DNA from: Gallionella sp. UBA4121
GTDB taxonomy: Bacteria; Pseudomonadota; Gammaproteobacteria; Burkholderiales; Gallionellaceae
Assembly (NCBI GenBank): GCA_002381565.1
Contig: DFWZ01000001.1
Coordinates: 161,374 to 187,461 of the forward strand
Length of the DNA stretch: 26,088 nucleotides
Direction of reading: 5' to 3'
Made by a program: the position numbers and the translations under genes. The notes under the pieces are model-generated. The model did not search any database. It was not told the origin of the DNA and worked only from the letters and a program-made list of their open reading frames with translations. Below, piece by piece: positions 16,346 to 24,892 of the stretch (within the stretch, counting starts at the first letter, position 1; each line of letters opens with the position of its first letter).

Positions 16346-17938
16346 ATGACTTATCCTGCTGGCATAGCTATCCTCGCTTCGGTCACCCCTGAGCAATCCG
16401 GTATCCTGACCCCGGAGGCGCTGGTATTTATCGCTGAGCTGGCGCGCAAGTTTGAACCGGTGCGTTTGTCCTTGCTGGAGCGCCGCATCCTGCGTCAGGC
16501 CGAACTGGACGCAGGCAAGTTGCCGGATTTTTTGCCCGAGACAGCCTTTGTGCGCAACGGCGACTGGACCATAGCCTCGGTGCCTGCAGAACTGCTGGAC
16601 CGGCGCGTCGAAATCACCGGACCTGCGGAGCGCAAGATGCTGATCAACGGCCTCAATGCCGGCGCGAAGGTGTACATGGCGGATCTGGAAGATTCCATGA
16701 CACCGACCTGGCCCAATGTGCTCGAGGCGCAGATCAACCTGCGCGATGCGGTTGCCCGCACCATCGTTCACATCAACCCGGACGGCAAGACTTACCGGTT
16801 GAATGAAAAGACTGCGGTGCTGTTCGTGCGCCCGCGCGGCTGGCACATGGTGGAGAAGCACATGAGCGTGGATGGGGCGCCGGTGTCTGCCAGCCTGTTC
16901 GACTTCGGCCTGTACTGCTTCCACAACGCGAAAAATTTGCGATCCCGCGGCTCCGCGCCTTACTTCTATCTGCCCAAGATGGAGAGCCACCTGGAGGCCA
17001 GGCTGTGGAACGACGTGTTTGTCCATGCACAGGAGCGTCTTGGCATCCCGCGCGGCACCGTGAAGGCGACGGCATTGATCGAGACCCTGCCCGCCGCCTT
17101 CGAGATGGATGAGTTTCTCTACGAGCTGCGCGAGCACTCGGCAGGTCTTAACTGCGGGCGCTGGGACTATATCTTCAGCTGCATCAAAAAATTCGGGCGC
17201 AGTCCGGGCTTTATCCTGGCCGACCGTAGCCTGGTGACCATGACATCTCCCTTCATGCGCGCCTATTCGCTGCTGTCTATCAAGACCTGCCACCGCCGTA
17301 ACGCACACGCGATGGGCGGGATGGCGGCACAGATTCCGATCAAATCCGATCCTGCAGCAAACGAAATCGCGCTCGCGAAAGTTCGCGCCGACAAGGAGCG
17401 CGAGGCCGGCGACGGACACGACGGCACCTGGGTCGCCCATCCTGGTCTCGTGCCGGTGGCGATGGACGTGTTCGACCGACTGATGCCGGCAGCGAATCAA
17501 TTGAACAGACAGCGAGAAGACGTGCAGACAACGGCTGACGATCTGTTGAAATTCGAGCCCAAAGGCCCGATCACCGCAGCGGGGCTACACTTCAATATCG
17601 AGGTGGCGATCTCCTACCTTGGCGCCTGGCTCGCCGGCACCGGTTGCGTGCCGATACACCACCTGATGGAGGACGCTGCCACCGCCGAGATTTCCCGATC
17701 CCAGGTGTGGCAGTGGGTACATAGCCCGCACGGCGTGCTGGATGACGGGCGACGGGTGACGCTGGAGATGGTGCGCGCGATGATCCCCGGGGCGTTAGCG
17801 ACCATCACCGCCGGTGTGAGTGAAAAACGCTTCATCCCGGGAAATTACGAACAGGCGGCGCTGGTGTTTGAGCAGCTGATTGCCCGTGAACCTATCGCCG
17901 AGTTTCTGACCAACTACTGCTATGAAGTAATGGAATAG
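16346..17938 (+). CDS. aceB: malate synthase A
   Basis: A 530-residue enzyme joining acetyl-CoA and glyoxylate to malate. Length matches form A (E. coli AceB 533 aa), not the larger form G that accompanies the glc operon in E. coli. Conserved segments are all present: ADLEDSMTPTWPN, FVRPRGWHMVEKH (R164 in the glyoxylate site), GRWDYIFSCIKKFG, RNAHAMGGMAAQIPI, HDGTWVAHPGLVPVA, and the catalytic loop HHLMEDAATAEISRSQVWQW (D443). AGGAA precedes the ATG. With GlcDEF it completes glycolate assimilation without isocitrate lyase, which is not present here. Confidence 0.96.
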   Translation: MTYPAGIAILASVTPEQSGILTPEALVFIAELARKFEPVRLSLLERRILRQAELDAGKLPDFLPETAFVRNGDWTIASVPAELLDRRVEITGPAERKMLINGLNAGAKVYMADLEDSMTPTWPNVLEAQINLRDAVARTIVHINPDGKTYRLNEKTAVLFVRPRGWHMVEKHMSVDGAPVSASLFDFGLYCFHNAKNLRSRGSAPYFYLPKMESHLEARLWNDVFVHAQERLGIPRGTVKATALIETLPAAFEMDEFLYELREHSAGLNCGRWDYIFSCIKKFGRSPGFILADRSLVTMTSPFMRAYSLLSIKTCHRRNAHAMGGMAAQIPIKSDPAANEIALAKVRADKEREAGDGHDGTWVAHPGLVPVAMDVFDRLMPAANQLNRQREDVQTTADDLLKFEPKGPITAAGLHFNIEVAISYLGAWLAGTGCVPIHHLMEDAATAEISRSQVWQWVHSPHGVLDDGRRVTLEMVRAMIPGALATITAGVSEKRFIPGNYEQAALVFEQLIAREPIAEFLTNYCYEVME

Positions 17939-17956
17939 CAGTCCCGGTCTGCCATC

Positions 17957-19585
17957 ATGAATAGCGCCACATCGATCGGCTCATACGATTACATCATCAT
18001 CGGCGGTGGAACTGCCGGTTGCGTGCTGGCCAACCGCCTGTCCAGCGACCCTGACATCAAGGTACTGGTGCTCGAGGCGGGAGGCCGGGATAACTACCTG
18101 TGGATACATATTCCGGTCGGCTATCTGCATTGCATCGGCAATCCGCGTACCGACTGGTGTTTCAAAACCGAGCCTGAACCCGGCCTGAACGGGCGGGCCA
18201 TCGGCTACCCGCGCGGCCGGGTGCTCGGCGGCAGTTCGTCGATCAACGGCATGATCTACATGCGCGGCCAGCGACACGATTTCGATCAATGGCGGGCGCT
18301 TGGCAACCCCGGCTGGGGATGGGACGAGGTGCTGCCTTACTACAAGCGCTCTGAAGACTACGCGCGCGGCGCGGACGAGATGCACAACACCGGCGGCGAA
18401 TGGCGGGTTGAGAAACAGCGTTTGTCGTGGGAAATCCTCGACGCCTTTCGCGACGCAGCAGCCGAGGTCGGCATCCCCAAGGTTATCGACTTCAACCGCG
18501 GTGATAACGAGGGGTGCGGCTATTTCGAAGTCAACCAGAAACGCGGCGTGCGCTGGAATGCCTCAAAAGGATTTCTGCGTCCCGCGCTGAAGCGCTCCAA
18601 CCTCAAAGTTATCACCAATGCGGTGGTGCGGCACCTGCGCTTTGCAGGCAAGCGTGTCACAGGCGTTGAATTCTGGCAGGACAATCAGGCCTTCCAGGCT
18701 GATGCCAATCTCGAAACCGTGCTTGCTGCAGGGGCCGTGAGTTCGCCGCAGATACTGCAATGTTCAGGTATCGGGCAGGTCAGCTTGCTGCAACAACACG
18801 GTATTCCGGTTATTCACGAGTTGCCCGGGGTCGGCGAGAATTTGCAGGATCACCTGCAACTGCGCATGGCGTTCAAGGTAAAAAACACCCGCACCCTGAA
18901 TGAAACTGCCGGAAGCCTGATGGGGAGGCTAGGCATAGGCCTGCAATATATGCTGTTCCAGAGCGGCCCGTTGTCCATGTCCCCCAGCCAGCTTGGCGCA
19001 TTTGTGCGCTCGGATGAAAACCAGGCGACGCCGAATCTGGAATACCACGTGCAACCCTTGTCGCTCGACAAGTTCGGCGATCCGCTGCATGGTTTTCCGG
19101 CCTTTACTGCATCGGTGTGCAATCTGCATCCGCAAAGCCGCGGCCATATCCGCATCAGGAGCGCCGACAGCAGGGTAGCGCCGCTAATTCAGCCCAATTA
19201 CCTGTCCACCGAGGGTGATCGCAAGGTGGCGGTGGATTCGCTGCGCCTGACGCGCCGCATAGTCGCCGCTCCGGCCTTGCAACGCTACATGCCGGAAGAA
19301 TTCAAGCCCGGCCATGACTTGCAAAGCGATGAAGAACTGGCCCAGGCGGCCGGCAACATCGGCACGACAATTTTCCATCCGGTTGGCACCTGTAAAATGG
19401 GCAGCGACCCCATGGCCGTGGTCGACGCGTGTCTGTGCGTGCATGGTGTCAGTGGTCTGCGGGTGGTGGATGCATCGATCATGCCGACCATCACTTCCGG
19501 CAACACCAGTTCACCGACGGTGATGTTCGCCGAGAAAGCCAGCGACATGATCAGGGAAGACCGCAAGTCGGGCAGAATTGCTTAA
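17957..19585 (+). CDS. GMC family FAD-dependent alcohol/choline dehydrogenase
   Basis: A 542-residue flavoenzyme oxidising an alcohol to an aldehyde. FAD site YDYIIIGGGTAGCVLANRL near the N-terminus; first GMC signature GRVLGGSSSINGMIYMRG; second signature GAVSSPQILQCSGIG; catalytic pair H474 in HPVGTCKMG and N516 in SGNTSSPTV. Length and motifs fit the choline dehydrogenase/AlkJ branch, whose electrons go to the quinone pool. The substrate is not predictable. No betaine aldehyde dehydrogenase or BetI follows, so choline is unlikely. As the last gene of the operon it could make the aldehyde used by the MmsA-type enzyme. Starts 18 bases after malate synthase with a weak ribosome site. Confidence 0.92.
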   Translation: MNSATSIGSYDYIIIGGGTAGCVLANRLSSDPDIKVLVLEAGGRDNYLWIHIPVGYLHCIGNPRTDWCFKTEPEPGLNGRAIGYPRGRVLGGSSSINGMIYMRGQRHDFDQWRALGNPGWGWDEVLPYYKRSEDYARGADEMHNTGGEWRVEKQRLSWEILDAFRDAAAEVGIPKVIDFNRGDNEGCGYFEVNQKRGVRWNASKGFLRPALKRSNLKVITNAVVRHLRFAGKRVTGVEFWQDNQAFQADANLETVLAAGAVSSPQILQCSGIGQVSLLQQHGIPVIHELPGVGENLQDHLQLRMAFKVKNTRTLNETAGSLMGRLGIGLQYMLFQSGPLSMSPSQLGAFVRSDENQATPNLEYHVQPLSLDKFGDPLHGFPAFTASVCNLHPQSRGHIRIRSADSRVAPLIQPNYLSTEGDRKVAVDSLRLTRRIVAAPALQRYMPEEFKPGHDLQSDEELAQAAGNIGTTIFHPVGTCKMGSDPMAVVDACLCVHGVSGLRVVDASIMPTITSGNTSSPTVMFAEKASDMIREDRKSGRIA

Positions 19586-19670
19586 GCGTTTTTAACGTCA
19601 GCCGACATGGTTTGAGCGATAAGAGATTCATTCACATGGCCGGTACACCCGGCAATCGCAGGGCGAATAA

Positions 19671-19696
19671 AAACCCGCCCTTCTCAGCGCGGGTTT
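19671..19696 (-). terminator. hairpin terminator between the converging operons
   Basis: AAACCCGC (19671-19678) and GCGGGTTT (19689-19696) form an 8-base stem with a 10-base loop. Read on the minus strand the stem runs into TTTTTATT, a proper U-tract, so it ends the glcDEF-aminotransferase transcript 20 bases after its last stop. On the plus strand only three T follow, so it is weak in that direction. A second short GC hairpin (19639-19653, GCCGG/CCGGC) lies nearby without a T-run. Confidence 0.75.
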
Positions 19697-19716
19697 GAGC
19701 CGGTTGACGTGATGAA

Positions 19717-20898
19717 TCAGCCGGCGAGCTGCCTGTTGGCGGCATCGACTGCGACACCGCGCTGAATCGGCGCGTTCATGCGGCCTAACACATCGTCCAG
19801 TGCGGCAAGACATAACCGCACATTGCGCGGGTTGCTGGCGTGGCCCATCAGGCCGATACGCCATACCTTGCCTGCCATTGCGCCCAGCCCCGCACCGATT
19901 TCAAGCCCGTAGTCAGTCAGCAGCATGGTGCGAACCAGCGCCTCATCCACGTTATCGGGGATGCTGATGGCATTGAGTTGCGGCAGCCGATCAGCCTCCG
20001 GAACCACGAAGGAAAGCCCCATCGCTTCCAGACCCGCGCGCAGCGCGAGATGGTTTTTCTGATGGCGCGCCCAGGAGTTTTGCAGGCCTTCTTCTTGCAG
20101 GATCACCAGCGATTCATGCAGGCCGTACAGCGCGTTGATCGGCGCAGTGTGGTGGTAGGCGCGCTTGGTTGCTCCCCCCCAGTAGCCCATCACCAGATTC
20201 AGATCCATGAACCAGCTCTGCACCTTTGTCTTGCGGTTCCGGATTTTTTCCAGTGCATTCGCGCTGAAACTGACAGGCGACAATCCTGGCGTGCAGGACA
20301 GGCATTTCTGTGTGCCGGAATAAATCGCGTCGATCTGCCATGCATCGACCAACAGTTCGGTGCCACCTAATGACGTGACGGCATCCATGATGGTCAGGCA
20401 ACCGTGACGATGCGCGATTTCGACCAGTGTTTTTGCATCGGATTGTGCGCCTGTGGAGGTTTCCGCATGCACGAAGGCGACAATCTTTGCATCTGGATGG
20501 GCTTTCAAGGCATCTTCCAGCTTTTGCGGATCAACCGCGCGACCCCAGTCATCCTGCACCATCACAGGGATGCCGCCGCTGCGCTCTACGTTTTCCTTCA
20601 TGCGCCCGCCAAACACGCCGTTCTGGCAGACGATGACTTTATCTCCCGGTTCGACCAGGTTGACGAAGCAGGTTTCCATGCCCGCAGAACCCGGCGCTGA
20701 AACCGGCATGGTCAGCTCATTCTCGGTCTGGAAAGCATATTTGAGCAGTGTTTTCATCTCGTCCATCATGGAGATGAACATCGGGTCGAGGTGGCCTATG
20801 GTCGGGCGCGACATGGCTTCCAGCACGCGTGGGCTGACGTCAGACGGGCCAGGCCCCATCAATACGCGTTGCGGCGGGTGAAATGATTTTATCGTCAT
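19717..20898 (-). CDS. alanine/serine--glyoxylate aminotransferase family protein
   Basis: A 393-residue class V pyridoxal-phosphate aminotransferase. The PLP lysine is K198 in YSGTQKCLSCTPG, the ring-binding aspartate D172 in MDAVTSLGG, and the N-terminal MGPGPSDVSPRVL and C-terminal KVWRIGLMGHAS are characteristic of the alanine-glyoxylate/serine-glyoxylate group. It converts glyoxylate to glycine using alanine or serine; with serine the product is hydroxypyruvate, substrate of the reductase encoded at 15373-16320. The donor cannot be told from sequence. It starts 1 base after the glcF stop, and is the last gene of the operon before the terminator. GGGAAG provides a ribosome site inside the end of glcF. 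Confidence 0.92.
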   Translation of the reverse strand: MTIKSFHPPQRVLMGPGPSDVSPRVLEAMSRPTIGHLDPMFISMMDEMKTLLKYAFQTENELTMPVSAPGSAGMETCFVNLVEPGDKVIVCQNGVFGGRMKENVERSGGIPVMVQDDWGRAVDPQKLEDALKAHPDAKIVAFVHAETSTGAQSDAKTLVEIAHRHGCLTIMDAVTSLGGTELLVDAWQIDAIYSGTQKCLSCTPGLSPVSFSANALEKIRNRKTKVQSWFMDLNLVMGYWGGATKRAYHHTAPINALYGLHESLVILQEEGLQNSWARHQKNHLALRAGLEAMGLSFVVPEADRLPQLNAISIPDNVDEALVRTMLLTDYGLEIGAGLGAMAGKVWRIGLMGHASNPRNVRLCLAALDDVLGRMNAPIQRGVAVDAANRQLAG

Positions 20899-20899
20899 G

Positions 20900-22132
20900 C
20901 TATTTTTCTTCCCTGGTTAAGTTATTCGAGGCGGTTTCCAGCAATTCTATCCAGTGCACAACCGGCACGGAGCTCTTGCTGGCAAGGTGCATCTGGCAGC
21001 CGACATTGGCGGAGGCGATGAACTCGGGCTTGCCGGCTTGCAGCGCGGCCAGCTTGTTGTCCAGCAGTTGACCTGACAGTTCGGGCTGCGTCAGCGTGTA
21101 GGATCCCGCAGCGCCGCAGCACAGGTGGCTGTCCGCGACCGGGGTGAGCTGATAGCCGCATCGGCGCAGCAGCGCTTCCACTGTACCGCCGAGTTTCTGG
21201 CCGTGTTGCAGGGTGCAGGAAGACTGGCAGGCGATGCGCCGCCCCTGGCCGATATGCGCGAAATTATCCAGATTCTCGCGGCTGATCAGTTCGCTCAAAT
21301 CAAGTGTCAGCGCGCTGATGCGTGCGGCCTTGCCGGCGTAGGCGACATCGCCTTTCAGTGCATGCCCGTAGTCTTTCACCATCAGTCCGCAGCCGCTGGC
21401 GGTCATCACGATGGCTTCCGCACCTTGTTCGATATGCGGCCACCATGCATCGATATTGCGGCGCATCATGGCGCGCGCGCCATCCGAATCGGACATATGC
21501 TGGTTGAGTGCGCCGCAGCAACCCGCACCTTTAGCCGTAATCAGCGAAATGCCCAGTTTATCCAGTACACGCGCCGCTGCCGCATTGGTGTTGGGTGTGG
21601 TCAGCGGCTGGACGCAGCCTTCGAGCACCAGCATGCGCCGCGCGTGGGAAGTGGTCGGCGTGGGTGTAATCCTCTGTGTGGCGGGAATTTTTGATCGCAA
21701 CTGTCGTGGCAGCAGCGGGCGCATCATGCGGGCCAGGGATAACACGACCGACATGCGGGCGGTATAGGGGATGGTGGCGAGCATGGCGCGGCGCATGAGT
21801 TTCTGGTGTGGCGGACGGGGTGCGTATTCTTCGACGATCTCGCGCCCGATGTCGATCAGGCGGCCATAGCGTACCCCTGACGGACAGGTGGTCTCACATG
21901 AGCGGCAGGTCAGGCAACGATCCAGATGCAATCGGGTCTTGTCAGTGGCCTGTCCGGTTTCGAGCATTTCCTTGATCAGATAGATGCGGCCGCGCGGACT
22001 GTCCAGTTCCGAGCCCAGTAACTGGTAGGTCGGACAGGTTGCGGTGCAGAATCCGCAGTGCACGCAACTGCGCAGGATGGCATCGGCCTCTTTGATGTCG
22101 GGTGTGTGCAGGCTGGTAATAGAGGTTTGCAT
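20900..22132 (-). CDS. glcF: glycolate oxidase iron-sulfur subunit
   Basis: A 410-residue subunit (E. coli GlcF 407) carrying electrons from the flavin subunits to the respiratory quinone. Two [4Fe-4S] ferredoxin motifs are complete: C23, C26, C29, C33 in CVHCGFCTATCP and C73, C76, C79, C83 in CLTCRSCETTCP. The C-terminal half has two CCG-type domains, GAGCCGALNQH and HLCCGAAGSYTL. It lies 2 bases after glcE and has no clear ribosome site, so translation is probably coupled. No membrane helices, as expected for this peripheral subunit. Confidence 0.96.
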   Translation of the reverse strand: MQTSITSLHTPDIKEADAILRSCVHCGFCTATCPTYQLLGSELDSPRGRIYLIKEMLETGQATDKTRLHLDRCLTCRSCETTCPSGVRYGRLIDIGREIVEEYAPRPPHQKLMRRAMLATIPYTARMSVVLSLARMMRPLLPRQLRSKIPATQRITPTPTTSHARRMLVLEGCVQPLTTPNTNAAAARVLDKLGISLITAKGAGCCGALNQHMSDSDGARAMMRRNIDAWWPHIEQGAEAIVMTASGCGLMVKDYGHALKGDVAYAGKAARISALTLDLSELISRENLDNFAHIGQGRRIACQSSCTLQHGQKLGGTVEALLRRCGYQLTPVADSHLCCGAAGSYTLTQPELSGQLLDNKLAALQAGKPEFIASANVGCQMHLASKSSVPVVHWIELLETASNNLTREEK

Positions 22133-22134
22133 GC

Positions 22135-23187
22135 TTATAGATTGGCGTACAGACGGCCGCGGTTGAAAATATTTTTTGGATCGAAACTCGATTTTAGCCG
22201 CTGATGCAGGGTCAGCATGGGCGCTGTCAGGGGCTGGAATATTTCCTGATCGCCGCCGCGAAACACCGTGACATGGCCACCCGCCAGTGTTACCTGATGG
22301 CGTATCGCAGCCAGGCTCTCATTGCTGTACAGCCAGCGCTGCGCGCCGCCCCAGTCGAGCAGCCATGAACCTGCTATGGATAGCGGCGGTGTGGCGGGTT
22401 TGACCATAACTCGGTACAGCGTGCCGCCATGCTGAAAGAAGGGGAGTTCGTGTTCACGCAAGTCATGCCAGAATGCATCGGCATTGGGCAATACTTCGCC
22501 AGGTATCTTTTTTTGCGTTTCTTTGACGGCCTGTGCGCTGCCGGAGATGCGCACATGGCAGCGTTCGCCGTCATAACAGGCGCCATCCACCGGATAAGGC
22601 TTGCTCAGAAACTCGCTCATGACGGCAATCGCCTCGCTTTCGCTGCATACACGGCTCACGGTGATGCTGGCCGCCGCACGGGGCAATACTTTCAGGCTGA
22701 TCTCCAGCAGGATGCCGAGTGTGCCGTATGCGCCGGTCATCAGGCGCGAGACATCGTAGCCCGCGACGTTTTTCATGACCTGTCCGCCGAAGCTTGTGAT
22801 TTCGCCGCGACCATTGAGCAACTTGCAGCCCAGCACGAAATCGCGAGCGGAGCCGCTATAGGGGCGGCGCGGACCGGACTGGGCGCAGGCAATCGTGCCG
22901 CCCAGTGTGGCACTGCTGCCGAAAGAGGGTGGCTCGAATGCCAGCATCTGACCTGAATCAGCCAGCGCGGCTTCGACCTCTGAAAGTCGCGTGCCGCTGC
23001 GGGCAGTCAGTACCAGTTCGCGCGGATCGTATTCGATGATGCCGCTATGCGCGCTGACGTCTATGTCTTGTCCCTGTGTTTCCTGTCCCAGAAAAAATTT
23101 GCTGCCTCCTGCCGTGATGTTGAGCGCTGTGGCATTTTCAAATGCGAGGACAACCTGTTGTTGCAGCATTTCGCTGATATCGTTCAT
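22135..23187 (-). CDS. glcE: glycolate oxidase FAD-binding subunit
   Basis: A 350-residue FAD-binding subunit, the same length as E. coli GlcE. I start at MNDISEMLQQQ, whose A overlaps the last base of the glcD stop (TGATG); the frame stays open upstream inside glcD but that part is only shadow. Family segments: LTARSGTRLSEVEAAL (61-76), MLAFEPPSFGSSATLGGTIACAQSGPRRP (81-109), GGQVMKNVAGYDVSRLMTGAYGTLG (134-158), and the C-terminal FDPKNIFNRGRLY. It works as a complex with GlcD and GlcF. The one-base overlap implies coupled, near-equimolar synthesis. Confidence 0.95.
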   Translation of the reverse strand: MNDISEMLQQQVVLAFENATALNITAGGSKFFLGQETQGQDIDVSAHSGIIEYDPRELVLTARSGTRLSEVEAALADSGQMLAFEPPSFGSSATLGGTIACAQSGPRRPYSGSARDFVLGCKLLNGRGEITSFGGQVMKNVAGYDVSRLMTGAYGTLGILLEISLKVLPRAAASITVSRVCSESEAIAVMSEFLSKPYPVDGACYDGERCHVRISGSAQAVKETQKKIPGEVLPNADAFWHDLREHELPFFQHGGTLYRVMVKPATPPLSIAGSWLLDWGGAQRWLYSNESLAAIRHQVTLAGGHVTVFRGGDQEIFQPLTAPMLTLHQRLKSSFDPKNIFNRGRLYANL

Positions 23188-24656
23188 CAGTAGCGTTCCA
23201 GTTCTGCGTGTGGGAGTTGTCCGTGATGGATATGCATGGCACCGAATTCGGCGCAGCGATGCAGGGTCGGGACGGCCTTGCCGGGATTGAGCAGTCCGGA
23301 AGGATCGAACGCGGCCTTGATGGCATGGAACTGATTCAATTCGACGCGACTGAACTGGATGCACATCTGGTCGATCTTCTCCATGCCGACGCCGTGCTCT
23401 CCGGTGATGGTGCCGCCAACCTCCACGCAAAGTTGCAGGATGCGGCGACCGAATTCCTCGGTGCGTTCCAGCTCGCCCGGTTTATTGCCATCGAACAGGA
23501 TCAAAGGATGCAGATTGCCGTCGCCGGCGTGAAACACGTTCGCAACTAACAGGCCGTATTCGGCAGACCAGGCGCTGATCTGTTGCAATACGCCGGATAA
23601 CTGGCGGCGGGGTATCGTGCCGTCCATGCAGTAGTAGTCCGGTGAGATGCGGCCCACGGCGGGGAAGGCGGATTTGCGCCCCTTCCAGAACAGCTGCCGT
23701 TCGGCTTCATCCGCCGCCGTGCGCACCTGGGTCGCGCCGCCTTCTGTCAGAATCTTGCGTACCGCCATGATGTACTCGGACACTTCGGCCTCGGTGCCGT
23801 CCAGTTCGCACAACAGAATCGCCTGGGCATCGCGCGGGTAACCGGCGTGGGCAAAATCTTCCGCTGCAGAAATAGCGAGTTTGTCCATCATTTCGAGACC
23901 TGCGGGAATGATGCCTGCGGCGATGATCGCACCGACCGCTTCCCCGGCACGGGCTACATCGTCAAAGGCGGCCAGCACCACCTGAGTGCGTTCGGGCTTT
24001 GCCAGTAATTTAACGGTGACTTCGACGATCACGCCCAGCATGCCTTCCGAACCTGTCATCAGCGCCAGCAGATCATAGCCGGGCGAGTCGAGCGTTTCCG
24101 CGCCTATGGTCAGCAATTCGCCCTCCATGGTGATCACTTTGAGCATCAGGATGTTGTGCACCGTCAGGCCGTATTTCAGGCAATGCACGCCGCCGGAATT
24201 CTCCGCGACATTGCCGCCTATGGTGCAGGCAATCTGCGATGAGGGGTCGGGTGCGTAATACAGACCGTAGGCTGATGCGGCTTCGGATATGGCTAGATTG
24301 CGCACGCCGGGTTGTACCGTCGCCATCGCGTTATCTGTATCGATGTTGATGATGCGTTTGAATTTTGAAAGACTCAGCAGTACACCATCCGCAAGCGGCA
24401 ATGCGCCGCCTGACAGGCCGGTGCCGGCGCCGCGTGCCACTACGGGAATTTGCAGTTTGTAGCACAAGCGCATGATGCGCTGCACCTGTTCTGTGGTTTC
24501 AGGCAGCACCACGAGCATGGGCAGTTGGCGGTAAACCGCCAGCCCGTCGCATTCGAACGGACGGACGTCCTCGGTATCATCCAGTACGGATTCCGCGGGC
24601 AGAAAGCTTCTCAGTGCGCTGAGCAGTTCGGGATTTGTTTTGCGACGATGTTCCAA
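23187..24656 (-). CDS. glcD: glycolate oxidase catalytic subunit GlcD (TTG start)
   Basis: A 489-residue FAD-dependent glycolate oxidase subunit producing glyoxylate. It closely parallels E. coli GlcD as I remember it: FECDGLAVYRQLP, PVVARGAGTGLSGGALPL (FAD site, 71-88), YAPDPSSQIACTIGGN, HCLKYGLTVHN, SPDYYCMDGTIPRR, NVFHAGDGNLHPLILFD, and a C-terminus ending HAELERY. The start is TTG at 24654-24656. Reading upstream in frame meets a stop at 24696-24698 with no ATG; a CTG at 24684-24686 is the only other candidate. GGGA sits 7 bases before the TTG. First gene of the glcDEF-aminotransferase operon, with promoter and palindrome directly upstream. Confidence 0.95.
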   Translation of the reverse strand: MEHRRKTNPELLSALRSFLPAESVLDDTEDVRPFECDGLAVYRQLPMLVVLPETTEQVQRIMRLCYKLQIPVVARGAGTGLSGGALPLADGVLLSLSKFKRIINIDTDNAMATVQPGVRNLAISEAASAYGLYYAPDPSSQIACTIGGNVAENSGGVHCLKYGLTVHNILMLKVITMEGELLTIGAETLDSPGYDLLALMTGSEGMLGVIVEVTVKLLAKPERTQVVLAAFDDVARAGEAVGAIIAAGIIPAGLEMMDKLAISAAEDFAHAGYPRDAQAILLCELDGTEAEVSEYIMAVRKILTEGGATQVRTAADEAERQLFWKGRKSAFPAVGRISPDYYCMDGTIPRRQLSGVLQQISAWSAEYGLLVANVFHAGDGNLHPLILFDGNKPGELERTEEFGRRILQLCVEVGGTITGEHGVGMEKIDQMCIQFSRVELNQFHAIKAAFDPSGLLNPGKAVPTLHRCAEFGAMHIHHGQLPHAELERY

Positions 24657-24686
24657 GGGATGTTCCCGCGCGAAGTAGGCAAACAG

Positions 24687-24703
24687 TATAGTAAATTACT
24701 ATA
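24687..24703. promoter_or_regulatory. 17-bp palindrome at the glcD start site, probable operator
   Basis: TATAGTAA-A-TTACTATA is perfectly symmetric around its central base. It begins 31 bases upstream of the glcD start codon, covers the predicted transcription start and touches the -10 element. A repressor bound here would block initiation. The regulator is not identified; a GlcC/LldR-like GntR protein or the IclR protein are candidates, but the sequence differs from the repeats at iclR. Confidence 0.55.
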
Positions 24704-24731
24704 GTATAAATTTCTAGCGGATTTGTATCAT
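24703..24731 (-). promoter_or_regulatory. sigma-70 promoter of the glcDEF operon
   Basis: On the minus strand ATGATA (24726-24731) and TATACT (24703-24708) are separated by exactly 17 bases, matching the -35 consensus at 4 of 6 and the -10 at 5 of 6. Transcription would begin near 24696, about 40 bases before the glcD TTG. Confidence 0.6.
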
Positions 24732-24778
24732 GAAGTGGCTCGCCGGGCAAGCTTGGCCGATTTTTTGTGACGAATTAT

Positions 24779-24831
24779 CTAGGCCAACCGGCCTAGCCGC
24801 CTGTCGGACTTCTTTGATGATTGCGACAGGC
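24779..24831. repeat. two adjacent inverted repeats in the glcD/methyltransferase gap
   Basis: CTAGGCC-AACC-GGCCTAG (24779-24796) is a perfect 7-base-arm hairpin. Three bases later GCCTGTCG (24799-24806) and CGACAGGC (24824-24831) form an 8-base inverted repeat around 17 bases. Neither has a T-run. They occupy the middle of the 269-base gap between divergent genes, upstream of both promoters, and could be protein-binding sites for either. Confidence 0.4.
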
Positions 24832-24892
24832 TGGCAATTCATAAGTCATTTGGCAGGACTTCTGGTGATCTGAGCAACGGGTTAGGAAATGC

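Noticed and set aside
17957..19585. Choline dehydrogenase (betA) in a betaine synthesis operon
   Set aside because: No betB, betI or choline transporter is present; only the general GMC family can be supported.
24779..24796. Intrinsic terminator in the glcD/methyltransferase gap
   Set aside because: The hairpin has no T-run on either strand and lies upstream of both divergent genes, where a terminator would have no transcript to end.
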